From assembly GCA_028279185.1 (NCBI GenBank), contig JANQSS010000188.1, positions 181,482-245,481 of the forward strand: a stretch of 64,000 bases of DNA, read 5' to 3'. Position numbers and translations under genes: made by a program. Under the pieces are notes generated by a model. The model was not told the DNA's origin. It made no database searches and saw nothing but the letters and a program-made list of their open reading frames with translations. Numbering within the stretch: position 1 is the stretch's first letter; each line of letters begins with the position of its first letter. Source of the DNA: Saprospiraceae bacterium (GTDB lineage: Bacteria; Bacteroidota; Bacteroidia; Chitinophagales; Saprospiraceae). Below, piece after piece: positions 9,368 through 18,802 of the stretch.

Positions 9368-11746
9368 CTACAATTCGACACGAAAATTTAAAACCGGGAT
9401 GAGTCCAAGTTGGTAGGTATAGTCGTAACTATTCGTTGATAACCTGTACTCCCGGCTAAAAACGTTTTCTCGATTTGTTGCATTTTGCAAATCCAGGGAT
9501 ATTACCCAAGACCATTTGGGTTTATTCTTTCGATATTTAATTCCGGCATCTAATCGAAAAAAATTGTCTAATTGTTCACCAAACTGTTGGGTGCGATCGA
9601 GTACAATAAACCCTTTTTCCTGACTTTCTGATTCATTAACCGGTGTGTATCGTGTACCACCGTGAAATATTATGCGACCGTTTATTCCAAATCGGTTGTT
9701 TTTACTTTTTCCAACCGACCATTCTTTACCACTAATTAAATTGGACGCGAAACGCATATTAAATCGAGAGTCGATCCACTCATCAAGTGTATTCTTATAT
9801 TTTGAATCGAATAAGGAGGCAGTGAATAAAAGAAAGTGACCATTTTGCATGAATTTTTCAAGCGTAAATTCCAACCCAACATTTCGTGCTTTACCAACAT
9901 TGATTAATTGTTGATTCGTAAACCCACTTCTAAAATTAACGGCACTTTCACCACCATAACTGGTTGGAAAGACAGGGACATTGAACAGATGCTGGTAGTA
10001 TGCTTCGGTTTTGAATCGCCAATGTGAATTAATGCGATAATCCCACCCAATGACATTGTGCATGGAACGGCTGAGTTCGAGATCCTTATTGCGCTGTATG
10101 GTACTACCATCCTCAAGGAAATCTCGTGCCAAATAAAGGGAGATGGGTTCTAATTTGCTGTGCAGTCCAAAGCCAGCACTTATGGATGATTTTTCTGATA
10201 CTTTCAAGTTGCCGGCCAGTCGAGGTTCTGGATAAAATTGCTCATTCAACGCGAAATAACCGGCATGAAACCCCGCGTTTATCGTAAGTTGATTCGATGG
10301 GCGCAATATGAACTGTGTATAGGCTCGATAATATTGGGTGGCATCATCGTCTTCCAGGTAATTAACAAATTCGCCTTGAATGCGCTCACCAAAGTTTATA
10401 TCAAATCCAAGGTGGTCTACTAAAAAACCAATTTCACTGTGAATTTGTGGCTTTATTTTATGCTTAAATATCCCTTTGAATCGCCACGAGTCATAAAAAT
10501 ATTGATCCCGATCCAGAAGAAGGTCAGAGTAATCATCCTGAATAAAATATTCGTTCAATTCATCGGCTTGTTTATTAAAGGAAACAGCGGTTTGAATGCT
10601 GGATTTATTATTTTTAAACAAATAGTTTTGTTTGACACCGACGACTCCTGTTACATAAGTTTCATCGTATATAAATCGCTGTCCATTGTAGAGCCATTGC
10701 GCACTGTCGCGAATGGGATCGCTACCAGCAATGCTTCTACCCCAAAGGCCGTAAATACCCACTTGACCAACTGGAGTCTCGGGAAAATAGAGATGAGCTG
10801 CCGCATCTTGAAAAACAGGTGTGATTTCATCTTCGTCAGCAAAGTCAATTCCAATTTCTCCTAAAATACTTACAGTGGAATATCTATAATTCAGCAAGTA
10901 GGAAGAGCCATTTTTTTTGTCAATTGGTCCCTCGGCCCCTGCTTGTAAACCTAGCACGCCGGCCTGTAGTGCAAATTCATGATCTGATGCATTACCTCGT
11001 CGAAGATTTAAATCAAATACACCTGAAAGTGCGTTTCCATATTCCGCTGGAAACGCTCCGGTATAAAAATCTGAGTTACTTAAAATGATATCCGGAATAA
11101 TATTAATGGCACCACCGCTGCCGCCCTCGTCCCGATAATGATTTGGATTGGGAATCTCCAAACCTTCCAATCGCCATAAAACGCCTCTGGGTGAATTACC
11201 GCGTACAACGATTTCGTTGCTTTCGTCGTCAGGCGTCGCAGCCCCTGCAAAACTTTGAGCCATCCTGGCAGGATCATTGAAGCTTCCTGCAAAATTCGAA
11301 GCCTCTTCCATAGAAAATGTCCGCGCACTAACGAGAGCGGCGGGATTTACTGTGCCCGCTTTATCTCGTCTGGCTACAATTTCAACAGCATCGAGGTTTT
11401 CTATCGACTCGCGTAATTTAATGGTTATAAAAGGGGACTTACCCGTCGTTATCTCAAAGTTGGAAACCAATCCATCTTCATAACCTAGATATCGACAATA
11501 AAAATTATGACGTCCAACAGGTACTTCACTAAGACTAAATTGCCCATTTTCATTCGTAACGGTTCCGAGATTTTGTGCATCTAGAATGTAGATTTCGGCC
11601 CCAATTAAAGGTAGTTTTGTAATCTCATCTAATACTTCACCGCGAACCGTTTGTGTAAAATCTTGTGCTTGTATTGAAATGCAGTCAATTGAGAGAACAA
11701 AAGCCAATACGTAAATAAAAATAACTTTATGGTTAATAGAGGACAT
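9368..11746 (-). CDS. TonB-dependent receptor with carboxypeptidase-like N-terminal domain
   Basis: This 792-aa outer-membrane receptor has a signal peptide (about 1-27), then a carboxypeptidase-regulatory-like beta domain (about 30-115: VRGEVLDEITKLPLIGAEIY, VTNENGQFSLSEVPVG). A plug domain follows (about 150-250: NEIVVRGNSPRGVLWRLEG, YTGAFPAEYGNALSGVFDL), then a 22-strand type barrel ending in aromatic-rich strands (YQLGLIPVLNFRVEL). The plug motifs EYGNALSGV and VRGNSP are typical of the non-SusC branch. No SusD-like partner or FecR/sigma pair is adjacent, so the ligand may be a metal chelate, peptide or glycan and cannot be assigned. It faces the small exported protein gene and follows the DUF6134-like gene in the same direction. 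Confidence 0.93.
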   Translation of the reverse strand: MSSINHKVIFIYVLAFVLSIDCISIQAQDFTQTVRGEVLDEITKLPLIGAEIYILDAQNLGTVTNENGQFSLSEVPVGRHNFYCRYLGYEDGLVSNFEITTGKSPFITIKLRESIENLDAVEIVARRDKAGTVNPAALVSARTFSMEEASNFAGSFNDPARMAQSFAGAATPDDESNEIVVRGNSPRGVLWRLEGLEIPNPNHYRDEGGSGGAINIIPDIILSNSDFYTGAFPAEYGNALSGVFDLNLRRGNASDHEFALQAGVLGLQAGAEGPIDKKNGSSYLLNYRYSTVSILGEIGIDFADEDEITPVFQDAAAHLYFPETPVGQVGIYGLWGRSIAGSDPIRDSAQWLYNGQRFIYDETYVTGVVGVKQNYLFKNNKSSIQTAVSFNKQADELNEYFIQDDYSDLLLDRDQYFYDSWRFKGIFKHKIKPQIHSEIGFLVDHLGFDINFGERIQGEFVNYLEDDDATQYYRAYTQFILRPSNQLTINAGFHAGYFALNEQFYPEPRLAGNLKVSEKSSISAGFGLHSKLEPISLYLARDFLEDGSTIQRNKDLELSRSMHNVIGWDYRINSHWRFKTEAYYQHLFNVPVFPTSYGGESAVNFRSGFTNQQLINVGKARNVGLEFTLEKFMQNGHFLLFTASLFDSKYKNTLDEWIDSRFNMRFASNLISGKEWSVGKSKNNRFGINGRIIFHGGTRYTPVNESESQEKGFIVLDRTQQFGEQLDNFFRLDAGIKYRKNKPKWSWVISLDLQNATNRENVFSREYRLSTNSYDYTYQLGLIPVLNFRVEL

Positions 11747-11877
11747 CGGAGAACTACTTATTTAAAGATGACGGTTTAAAAGACAGTCATTTTCCCTATA
11801 GGTTGCACAACATGCGCTAAATTGGAGTAAATACTGTTTTTAACTAAAATGGAAGTTTCGGTTATTCAAAATTCGCC

Positions 11878-12468
11878 CTAATGCACTTCCTTTAGTATAA
11901 ATGAAAATGAGGTTAGAAAATTGTCTACCACGACTTTTTGACATACGCCATCTTCAAAATAATAATGCGTGTGCTTTCCATCTGGTTTTTTAATGATATA
12001 CGTATTGGGCTCAGGTGAGTGAATTGAAAGTAATTGACCAAACCGCTCCGAAAATATTCCTGAGATTCCTTTGGGTTCGACATGATATAGGGATGCAACC
12101 GAATTCACGATAGGTAAGGGTAGCTCTTCATCACTTCGCTTACCATCAACATAGGCAAACCGGTCGATGGATGTATTCAAGCTTGAGCATTGTTTCAATG
12201 CGCCATTTCGATAGTTCGATGTGTTAGCTCGCGCAAGCTCTCCATTTTGATAAACGGAACGGTACATGCCCACAATATTTTTATTACCAAAAAACCAAAT
12301 GTTGACTTCAGAATCAATAGAGAAGATGTTGCAATCGGCTGAATCCTGTGCGACCACATGAAGAACTCCGACTACATCTCCTTTCCATACAACATCATAA
12401 ACATACTTCTGTGCGGTAAGAGGAACACTGATCAACGCTGCCAATAAGGTCATATAGCATAGACGCAT
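11878..12468 (-). CDS. Exported DUF6134-like protein
   Basis: This 196-aa protein has a signal peptide (MRLCYMTLLAALISVPLTAQ). A single beta-rich domain follows: YVYDVVWKGDVVGVLHVVAQ, then SEVNIWFFGNKNIVGMY, YRNGALKQCSS and HYYFEDGVCQKVVVDN. This order (parent compound with 'Y.V.wkG...G.l.v', then a 'Y..G.l..S.' strand) matches what I remember of the DUF6134 family of Bacteroidota envelope proteins, whose role is not known. It lies 131 bases upstream of the TonB receptor in the same direction, so the two may share a promoter, but the gap is long enough for separate control. Confidence 0.8.
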   Translation of the reverse strand: MRLCYMTLLAALISVPLTAQKYVYDVVWKGDVVGVLHVVAQDSADCNIFSIDSEVNIWFFGNKNIVGMYRSVYQNGELARANTSNYRNGALKQCSSLNTSIDRFAYVDGKRSDEELPLPIVNSVASLYHVEPKGISGIFSERFGQLLSIHSPEPNTYIIKKPDGKHTHYYFEDGVCQKVVVDNFLTSFSFILKEVH

Positions 12469-12693
12469 GCTTAAAGATAGACGGTTATCTGATATTCACC
12501 TTGATTCCGATTTTGCATTGGTATATTTAATTTACTTGTTCACCCAATGAGATTTCCTGATGGTCGGTTTAGTCGTTGCATCTAAAGCTATTGTAATATC
12601 TTGTAAGTTCAGTCTACAGACATATATTCGTAGGGTAGTGAAAGATACTACTAGAATGATTACTTGATTGTTCAAAGAAAATTACAACTTGAT

Positions 12694-13491
12694 ATGAAAA
12701 ACTTTACGCTTTTAGTTCTTTGTGCCATTGCCCTGACCTTGTTAGGTAACGCCGCCGGTGCTGGCCTAATCCAAAATGCTGATCGAACAGGATCACCAAT
12801 ATCCAATGGGACTTGTAATAATTGCCATAATGGCGGTAATTTTTCACCGGATCCACTTATTGAAATTCTGGATTCCGGTACGCCAGTAACACAGTATAAA
12901 CCTGGTCAGACATATCGATTGCGCTTAACGATTAACGCATCGAATAACCCGTCTGGATATGGTTTCCAACTTGTTGGGCTTAATCGAGAAGATATGGATG
13001 GCGGCGAATTTGGAATGCCCGAAAGTGGTACGCGAACTATTGATGTGAACGGACGTACCTATTTTGAACAATCCAGAAGGTTATCAGAAAACCAAGTGTC
13101 CATTTCGTGGACGGCACCACCTCAAGGTTCGGGTGACATTCGCTTTTATGCGGTAGGAAATACCGTTAATGCAAACGGAGGCACAAGTGGAGATGTTGCC
13201 GGAACTACGTCTTTCACCTTGGCGGAAGCTGATAATTCGGCGGTTGAAGATACGGAGCTATCAAAATCGCTGCGTATGTACCCTGTTCCTGTTGACGATT
13301 ATTTGAATATTGAATTAGCCAACCCATCTCAAGAAATAGAAGAGGTTAGGATCTTTGATGTTCAAGGAAGACTGGTTTCGACGACTACAAATACCGCCAG
13401 AATAAACCTTAGCGAAATGTCTTCTGGTGCGTACGTCGTAGCCGTTACGGTAAATGATGAAATCGCGGTTAAGCGAATATTGAAATTATAG
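12694..13491 (+). CDS. Choice-of-anchor V / Reeler-like protein with CxxCH and T9SS tail
   Basis: This 265-aa secreted protein has a signal peptide (MKNFTLLVLCAIALTLLGNA), then GTCNNCHNGG (Cys41, Cys44, His45), a Reeler/choice-of-anchor V beta-sandwich (YKPGQTYRLRLTIN; GYGFQLVGLN; ISWTAPPQGSGDIRFYAVG), and a T9SS type A tail (SLRMYPVPVDDYLNIELANP, ending VAVTVNDEIAVKRILKL). The ATG at 12694 gives the signal peptide directly; an in-frame TTG ten codons upstream is not needed. The CxxCH fits a covalent haem c site, which is commonly retained in this family, so a surface redox role is possible but unproven. It converges on the glycosyltransferase gene with only 19 bases between stops. Confidence 0.9.
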   Translation: MKNFTLLVLCAIALTLLGNAAGAGLIQNADRTGSPISNGTCNNCHNGGNFSPDPLIEILDSGTPVTQYKPGQTYRLRLTINASNNPSGYGFQLVGLNREDMDGGEFGMPESGTRTIDVNGRTYFEQSRRLSENQVSISWTAPPQGSGDIRFYAVGNTVNANGGTSGDVAGTTSFTLAEADNSAVEDTELSKSLRMYPVPVDDYLNIELANPSQEIEEVRIFDVQGRLVSTTTNTARINLSEMSSGAYVVAVTVNDEIAVKRILKL

Positions 13492-13510
13492 AAATTTTGA
13501 CTTTTCCGAT

Positions 13511-14458
13511 CTAAGTTGTTTCTATAGTATCGGATATTTCATAGTCATTTCGCTTTGGATTATTGCGAGAAATTAATTCTGCGAGAAATCCGGTTAGAAA
13601 TAGTTGGGATCCTATGATCAATAATAATATCCCCATGTAGAATAAGGGCCGATCGGCTATGCCATATGTCGCATAGATGATCTTCATAACAGTCAGATAG
13701 ATTAACATCAAAAATCCGATAAGAAAAAATATAGTACCCAGAGAGCCAAATAAATGCATAGGACGTTTAGCAAACTTTCCTACGAACGTAATGGACAGAA
13801 GATCTAGGAATCCGTTAATAAATCGTTCAAGCCCGAATTTTGTTACGCCATACTTTCGAGCCTGATGTTGCACTACCTTTTCGCCGATTTTCGAATATCC
13901 CGCCCATTTGGCTATCGCCGGAATGTACCGATGCATTTCTCCATATACTTCGATTGATCGGACAAGTTCTCCTTTGTACGACTTAAGGCCGCAATTAAAA
14001 TCGTGAAGTTTAATTCCTGTTATTGATTGAGTAACTCGATTAAATAACTTAGATGGTATGGTTTTCGAAATAGGGTCATGGCGTTCCTTTTTCCAGCCTG
14101 AAATTAAATCATAGCCATCCTCCTTGATTAGCTTAAATAGTTCTGGAATTTCATCAGGGCTGTCTTGCAAATCGGCGTCCATGGTTATCACCACTTCGCC
14201 ACGTGTTGCATTGAATCCTGTGTGCAGGGCTGCAGATTTTCCATAATTTCGTCGAAATTTAATTCCGCGTACTAAAGAAAATCTTTTGGAAAGTTGTTCA
14301 ACTACTTGCCAAGAACTATCTGTGCTACCATCGTCTACCAATATAATTTCTGCATCGATCTTCATGATGTTTACGACACGATCAATCCATTCGACCAATT
14401 CAGGTAGCGACTCTTCCTCATTATAAAGCGGTATGACTATAGATAAATCCACAATCAA
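13511..14458 (-). CDS. GT2 family glycosyltransferase (DPM1/GtrB-like)
   Basis: This 315-aa enzyme has an N-terminal GT-A domain with DDGSTDSSW, the metal-binding DADLQDSPDEI and a late QHQARKYG. Two C-terminal membrane helices follow (about 235-258 and 268-292). This is the polyprenyl-phosphate sugar transferase architecture (GtrB, ArnC, DPM-like), which moves a sugar from a nucleotide donor to undecaprenyl phosphate on the inner membrane. Its ATG overlaps the end of the DUF4199-like gene by 4 bases, so it is translationally coupled as the last gene of the minus-strand cluster that begins with the BatA protein. The donor sugar cannot be read from sequence. Confidence 0.93.
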   Translation of the reverse strand: MIVDLSIVIPLYNEEESLPELVEWIDRVVNIMKIDAEIILVDDGSTDSSWQVVEQLSKRFSLVRGIKFRRNYGKSAALHTGFNATRGEVVITMDADLQDSPDEIPELFKLIKEDGYDLISGWKKERHDPISKTIPSKLFNRVTQSITGIKLHDFNCGLKSYKGELVRSIEVYGEMHRYIPAIAKWAGYSKIGEKVVQHQARKYGVTKFGLERFINGFLDLLSITFVGKFAKRPMHLFGSLGTIFFLIGFLMLIYLTVMKIIYATYGIADRPLFYMGILLLIIGSQLFLTGFLAELISRNNPKRNDYEISDTIETT

Positions 14459-14901
14459 ATGTAAGACTGTTTTTTGGTGTATGCGATGATTGAGGCAATA
14501 GCAAAACCACCGATGGCCGCTCTAAAATAGGCTAGAAAATAACCACTCAATGTAAAGCTTGTGTCCATGTCTTCGATATCAAGTTCATCTAACCCTTTCG
14601 TCAGCATCCGCACCTGCATTTCATAAATATCCGGATCAACAAAGTGTAGCATGATATAGTAAAAGACATAAAAAGCAAGATTTGCGATAAGGAAACAGAT
14701 AAAGAGTGGTCGAACGATATCCTTGAATTCTGACTTTGACTTAATCACTATTTCAGCCAACATATACATTGCAATGATATAAATTGACAACGAACCCCAG
14801 TGAAGATACGGCGACAGAAATGACTCGATAGATATCAAATAAGCTACAGCATAAATAGCGCAGGTTATGAGCCCGGCTGCCAATCCGAAACGTATTGCCA
14901 T
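14455..14901 (-). CDS. DUF4199-like integral membrane protein
   Basis: This 148-aa protein has four hydrophobic segments: IRFGLAAGLITCAIYAVAYL, LSIYIIAMYMLAEIV, PLFICFLIANLAFYVFYYI and YFLAYFRAAIGGFAIASII. Between segments 3 and 4 lies an acidic loop (MLTKGLDELDIEDMDTS). Size, topology and position beside a dihydroorotase homologue and a GT2 gene match the DUF4199 family. No enzymatic motif is present and the function is unknown. Its start abuts the stop of the larger DUF4199 protein and its end overlaps the GT2 start by 4 bases, so the trio is one translational unit. Confidence 0.82.
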   Translation of the reverse strand: MAIRFGLAAGLITCAIYAVAYLISIESFLSPYLHWGSLSIYIIAMYMLAEIVIKSKSEFKDIVRPLFICFLIANLAFYVFYYIMLHFVDPDIYEMQVRMLTKGLDELDIEDMDTSFTLSGYFLAYFRAAIGGFAIASIIAYTKKQSYI

Positions 14902-15450
14902 CTACGCGTAGTCTTCTCGATTTCGTTTAAGCACGGCCGCACATATCAATGAAATTATTGCGCCTCCAATAGCTGCAGCAATCATCCCATTTAATAACAA
15001 CGACCCGATGTTTTTCATTTTGCGCTCTGCCTCCGCCATAGCCTGGTCAATTATGTCATCTTCTGTTCCCAATTTCTCAAGGAACTCTCGCGTTGCGTCG
15101 AGCTGTTGCTCCGCAATACCAGGATTAATGAACTTTAGATTTATTATCGAAAAAATAGTTGCAATTAGTCCTACAATAAGTATGGTCATTAGCCCGGTTA
15201 AAAAAGCTCGACCAAATGTAATATAACCCCCTAAATCTTCATTGCGATGATTCTTTATGGCTGTAACCGCAGCGACAATGTAAAGCACTATCGAAATGGG
15301 CATGATCACAGCACTGAACCATAATTCAGAAGCAAGACCGGTAATACTGGCCACTAAAGTGATGATAACCATTATCATTCCAAAAATCAGTCCCTGCTTC
15401 ATTGATGCTGGAAAGAATGATGTCTGTGATTCTGTGTACTGGTCTGTCAT
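14902..15450 (-). CDS. DUF4199 family integral membrane protein
   Basis: This 182-aa protein has about four membrane segments (GLIFGMIMVIITLVASI; ELWFSAVIMPISIVLYIVAA; RAFLTGLMTILIVGLIATIF; LLNGMIAAAIGGAIISLICA). A charged helix between segments 3 and 4 contains LEKLGTEDDIIDQAMAEAER. The pattern, including a GGYITFGRAFLTG turn before segment 3, is typical of DUF4199. It looks like a longer paralogue of the next gene, probably from duplication. It starts 12 bases after the dihydroorotase-like gene. No function is known for the family; a membrane partner role in this cluster is inference only. Confidence 0.87.
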   Translation of the reverse strand: MTDQYTESQTSFFPASMKQGLIFGMIMVIITLVASITGLASELWFSAVIMPISIVLYIVAAVTAIKNHRNEDLGGYITFGRAFLTGLMTILIVGLIATIFSIINLKFINPGIAEQQLDATREFLEKLGTEDDIIDQAMAEAERKMKNIGSLLLNGMIAAAIGGAIISLICAAVLKRNREDYA

Positions 15451-15462
15451 GATGTTGTTTTG

Positions 15463-16746
15463 TTATATGTCGGATAAATATAATGTATTTCCACTAACGG
15501 TCCCTATAATCTGGCCGTTGAAGCGCTCAACTTGATAGGGTGTATTTCGGGACATGGATTTTGAGTTATCGGGATCAAAGCGACTTTCTCCAGTTACACT
15601 AAATATTGTAAAGTCCGCTGGAGCATTCTCTTCGAATACTCGATTCGATAGGCCCATAATGCTTCGAGGGTTGGTACCAAGCCACCTACTGATTTCTTCA
15701 GGAGTTACGTCAGGTATACCTTTGACCACACTGTAGAAACTCGTCTCAAGTCCAACTGCACCAAATGGACTTTCGCCAAATTCTCTTTCTTTTTGTTCAG
15801 AGCTTATTGGAACGTGATTAGAGACAATTATGTCGATATTTCCGTTTCGTAATCCTCTAATTAAGGCCTGACGATCTTGTTCACTTCGAAGAGGCGGAAG
15901 AACTTTATAATTTTCATTAAATTGGAGGACATCACTCTCGTTATGAGCTAAATGTAATGCGGTAACTGAAGTTTTAATTGATAGTCCTTGTTCCCTTCTA
16001 TATGCTATTTGATCAATTGTCTCTCGATGGCTAATGGCATGAATAAACAAAGCACTTTTTGCATAAGAAGCCAACGATAGTTCTGCAGACACCCGAGATA
16101 CTTCTTCGAATCCAGGAATTCCGGTTATCCCCATTTGCGCACTTACACCAGATTCATTTACCTGTCCATTTTTCAATGTTCGTTTCGCTCCGGGAATGCT
16201 TAGTACTGCACCGTTGCATTGCTGGACATATTCCAGGGCTTTACAAAAGGTACTGTTGTCAAATTGAGCGTGATAGCCGTCTGAGAATAATGGGATGGAT
16301 TCATTGGCAATATCTAAGATCTCGGTTAGTTCCTGACCGGCCAGTTGTCTTGTCATAGAGGCGATTGGGTAAATCAAAACGCCATGACGAGCCCGTGAGC
16401 GTGTGTCAGATATAATGTGACGGTTGTCAAAGGGACGTGTATTATTAGAGAGGACGGCAACATGATTGTATCCACCGGCTCGGGCAACATGACAAAGACT
16501 TTCTATAGTCTCATTTACTTCCTCCCCTGGCTCACCGCAATGAGCGCCAATATCGCACCAGCCGGCACAAATACAATGGCCCTGTCCGTCATATTCCTCT
16601 ATAGTGCTTTCTCCTTCAACTGTAGAGGCGATTTGTGCAACTCGACCTTCGCGAATCAATATGTCCACTTTTGAATTATGCCAGGAAGAGTCCTCATCAA
16701 CAACTATTACATTTTTAATCAAAAATGCATCCTTTTCGATAATCAT
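15463..16746 (-). CDS. Dihydroorotase-like protein lacking catalytic metal ligands
   Basis: This 427-aa protein has the full class I dihydroorotase fold and length. However, every position expected to bind metal or act in catalysis is changed. The HxHxxEPG box reads DIGAHCGEPG near residue 65 (first His is Gly). The usual TPHHL reads TALHL, the usual HIST region reads HAISH shifted, and TDHAPH reads SNHVPI near residue 308 (catalytic Asp is Asn). Substrate-side landmarks survive, including NYKVLPPLRSEQDRQALI and ESPFGAVGLET. This resembles inactive PyrC-prime proteins that support aspartate transcarbamoylase assembly in other bacteria; that role here is inferred. It is the second gene of the BatA-to-GT2 cluster. 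Confidence 0.85.
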   Translation of the reverse strand: MIIEKDAFLIKNVIVVDEDSSWHNSKVDILIREGRVAQIASTVEGESTIEEYDGQGHCICAGWCDIGAHCGEPGEEVNETIESLCHVARAGGYNHVAVLSNNTRPFDNRHIISDTRSRARHGVLIYPIASMTRQLAGQELTEILDIANESIPLFSDGYHAQFDNSTFCKALEYVQQCNGAVLSIPGAKRTLKNGQVNESGVSAQMGITGIPGFEEVSRVSAELSLASYAKSALFIHAISHRETIDQIAYRREQGLSIKTSVTALHLAHNESDVLQFNENYKVLPPLRSEQDRQALIRGLRNGNIDIIVSNHVPISSEQKEREFGESPFGAVGLETSFYSVVKGIPDVTPEEISRWLGTNPRSIMGLSNRVFEENAPADFTIFSVTGESRFDPDNSKSMSRNTPYQVERFNGQIIGTVSGNTLYLSDI

Positions 16747-16777
16747 TTTATGTAAGTTTTAATTGAGCTTATGCTTT

Positions 16778-18802
16778 TCATGCTTTTAAATGACGTAAAA
16801 TAATTTGCTCACATAAGAGAAAGAACAATGCGAATAAAATACAATATTTCCAGTACGTGGTATGTTGACTTTTAGAAACTAGTGCTTCTGCAACATCAAT
16901 TTCTTCATCAGCATTTATTACCGAAATATGGCCAGGTGAGAGATTTACAATTTCATCTTTTGTGTACGTCTGCATATCTGACTCACTCCGATTAAAATTG
17001 AATGCGACCGTGGCTAATGTCGAATCCTGCGTAGTCAACTTGTAAAATCCAGATTCGTCGATTTGGTCTCCGGCATATAGGTTGATATTTTTTAATCGCT
17101 GATATCGTGCTGGAATAATTTCAATATTTCCGACTAACTTATACACCGGATCCGATTGTGATGACGAAGATGAAATTGTGATGGGCTGAGCGCCACCAAC
17201 AGTATAGTATGGAGCAATACCGCTTTTTGATGATGTGCTCATTCGGTGCAACATCGGAACAAAAAATGCACCACTCGTTAAAATGTTCGAGGATTTTTCG
17301 TCGCTTGGAGACATACACAAATATAAATGACCACCATCACGAGCATAACTTACAAGATATGGTTGTCGATTACGTAATCTTAATAATGTCTCTCTACCGG
17401 GAACAGCATTATTTTGTAATGAAAAATAGTTAGAAATATGAGGGGTCTTTAAATTCTTGCCTGTCCGACGATACACATTTTTAAATATATAAGAGGAGGT
17501 GTTAATGTCCAGCACATCAATTTCTTCTGATCGTACAGAACCTAATCGATTTACTTCTAATCGATTAAGAAATGTGTTGTAGGTTTTTATATCACTATTA
17601 ATAGAAGGAAATAACAAAACATTTCCTCCTGATCGAATGAAATTATTTAATTCCGTTCCTAATCCGGAGGAGATCGTTTTCAGACCGTCAACGACGATTA
17701 AATCATATTTATTAAAGTCGGAATAGACTAGGTTTTGAACAGGTTTTCGATCAAAATCGGTTCTCTGGTTTCCCTGTACGGCAGCCCTGTAAAACGGTTC
17801 GTGCTGATTTTCATTTATGAGTAATATACGTATCCGATCCGCCACGTGTACTGAAACGAGCATCTCATCGTCAAATTCGATAGAAGCATCTGAAATTGAA
17901 AGACGTAGTTCTTTCCAACCGGAGCTTGAAAACGAAAATGACATTGTGTCTGTTACACTGCTTCGCGCTGGAAGGTTGAATGAGCTTGCAGGCTTTGTTT
18001 GGCCGTTGGTTGAAAAGGCCAATGCAGCATCCAAGATGGGGCTACTACCATGATTAGATAGCTTTACGAAGAGCTTAGTTGATTGTCCCGGCAATACGAC
18101 CGGATCCTCGATCCAAACACTGTCGATCGATATATTGGCGGCCACTACAGGTTTGAGCATAACAAATTGTAGCGCATCATTCTGATCAAAATCAGGAATT
18201 GAGCTAAATATGTTTTTTTGACCATCCGTAATTATAAATGTGGAGAGGGCATTCTCATCGATCCTATTTAACATTTGTTTTTGCCGACCAACGATTTGGC
18301 TCAGTGTTTTGACAGCGCCCGTAAGTGCTGTTCTTTTTATTTTATTGATTGCTTTGTCCTTATCAATCCATTGTTGATCTTCACCGGCAAAGCAGTGATC
18401 AAAAATGTGAAAAGAGTAGTGATCCGGATAGGCCTGCACACTCCGAATGGCAATACGTTTTGCCTCTTCCAGCAAGGATTGTTGAATTCCTCCAGCTTCC
18501 ATGGAAAAAGAATTATCGATGAAGAAACTGATGTGATTTGCTTCTTTCTCGTCGGTAGATCTAGCTGATTTATACGGTTGTGCGAATGCCAAAATCAAAA
18601 ACGCCATGGCAAGCAACCTACTGAATAGCACAAGTAAATGCTTTAATCGGCTTGCATTCTTTTGAACCTCCTTTGCTTCAAATAAAAATCGAGTATCGGA
18701 AAAATGTACCTTCTTATATCGTCGGAAATAGAAAAGGTGAATGATTATTGGAATCACCAGGGCCCCAAGAAAGTATAGTATGCTGGGATTTAGAAATTGC
18801 AT
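16778..18802 (-). CDS. BatA-domain membrane protein with VWA-like domain
   Basis: This 674-aa protein begins with the aerotolerance-regulator N-terminal (BatA) domain: QFLNPSILYFLGALVIPIII, then HLFYFRRYKKVHFSD and a second helix (LLVLFSRLLAMAFLILAFAQ). A VWA-like domain follows, with a MIDAS-type IDNSFSM and later FIITDG. Then come a CARDB-like beta domain (PGQSTKLFVKLSNHGSSP), a glutamine-amidotransferase-like segment (DLIVVDGLKTISSGLG, FIRSGGNVLLFPS) and a final membrane helix (YCILFALFFLLCEQIIL). The ATG at 18802 (MQFLNPS) fits the family better than one eight codons upstream. It leads the minus-strand cluster. Function in envelope stress or protein complex assembly is only suggested by the family. 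Confidence 0.9.
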   Translation of the reverse strand: MQFLNPSILYFLGALVIPIIIHLFYFRRYKKVHFSDTRFLFEAKEVQKNASRLKHLLVLFSRLLAMAFLILAFAQPYKSARSTDEKEANHISFFIDNSFSMEAGGIQQSLLEEAKRIAIRSVQAYPDHYSFHIFDHCFAGEDQQWIDKDKAINKIKRTALTGAVKTLSQIVGRQKQMLNRIDENALSTFIITDGQKNIFSSIPDFDQNDALQFVMLKPVVAANISIDSVWIEDPVVLPGQSTKLFVKLSNHGSSPILDAALAFSTNGQTKPASSFNLPARSSVTDTMSFSFSSSGWKELRLSISDASIEFDDEMLVSVHVADRIRILLINENQHEPFYRAAVQGNQRTDFDRKPVQNLVYSDFNKYDLIVVDGLKTISSGLGTELNNFIRSGGNVLLFPSINSDIKTYNTFLNRLEVNRLGSVRSEEIDVLDINTSSYIFKNVYRRTGKNLKTPHISNYFSLQNNAVPGRETLLRLRNRQPYLVSYARDGGHLYLCMSPSDEKSSNILTSGAFFVPMLHRMSTSSKSGIAPYYTVGGAQPITISSSSSQSDPVYKLVGNIEIIPARYQRLKNINLYAGDQIDESGFYKLTTQDSTLATVAFNFNRSESDMQTYTKDEIVNLSPGHISVINADEEIDVAEALVSKSQHTTYWKYCILFALFFLLCEQIILRHLKA

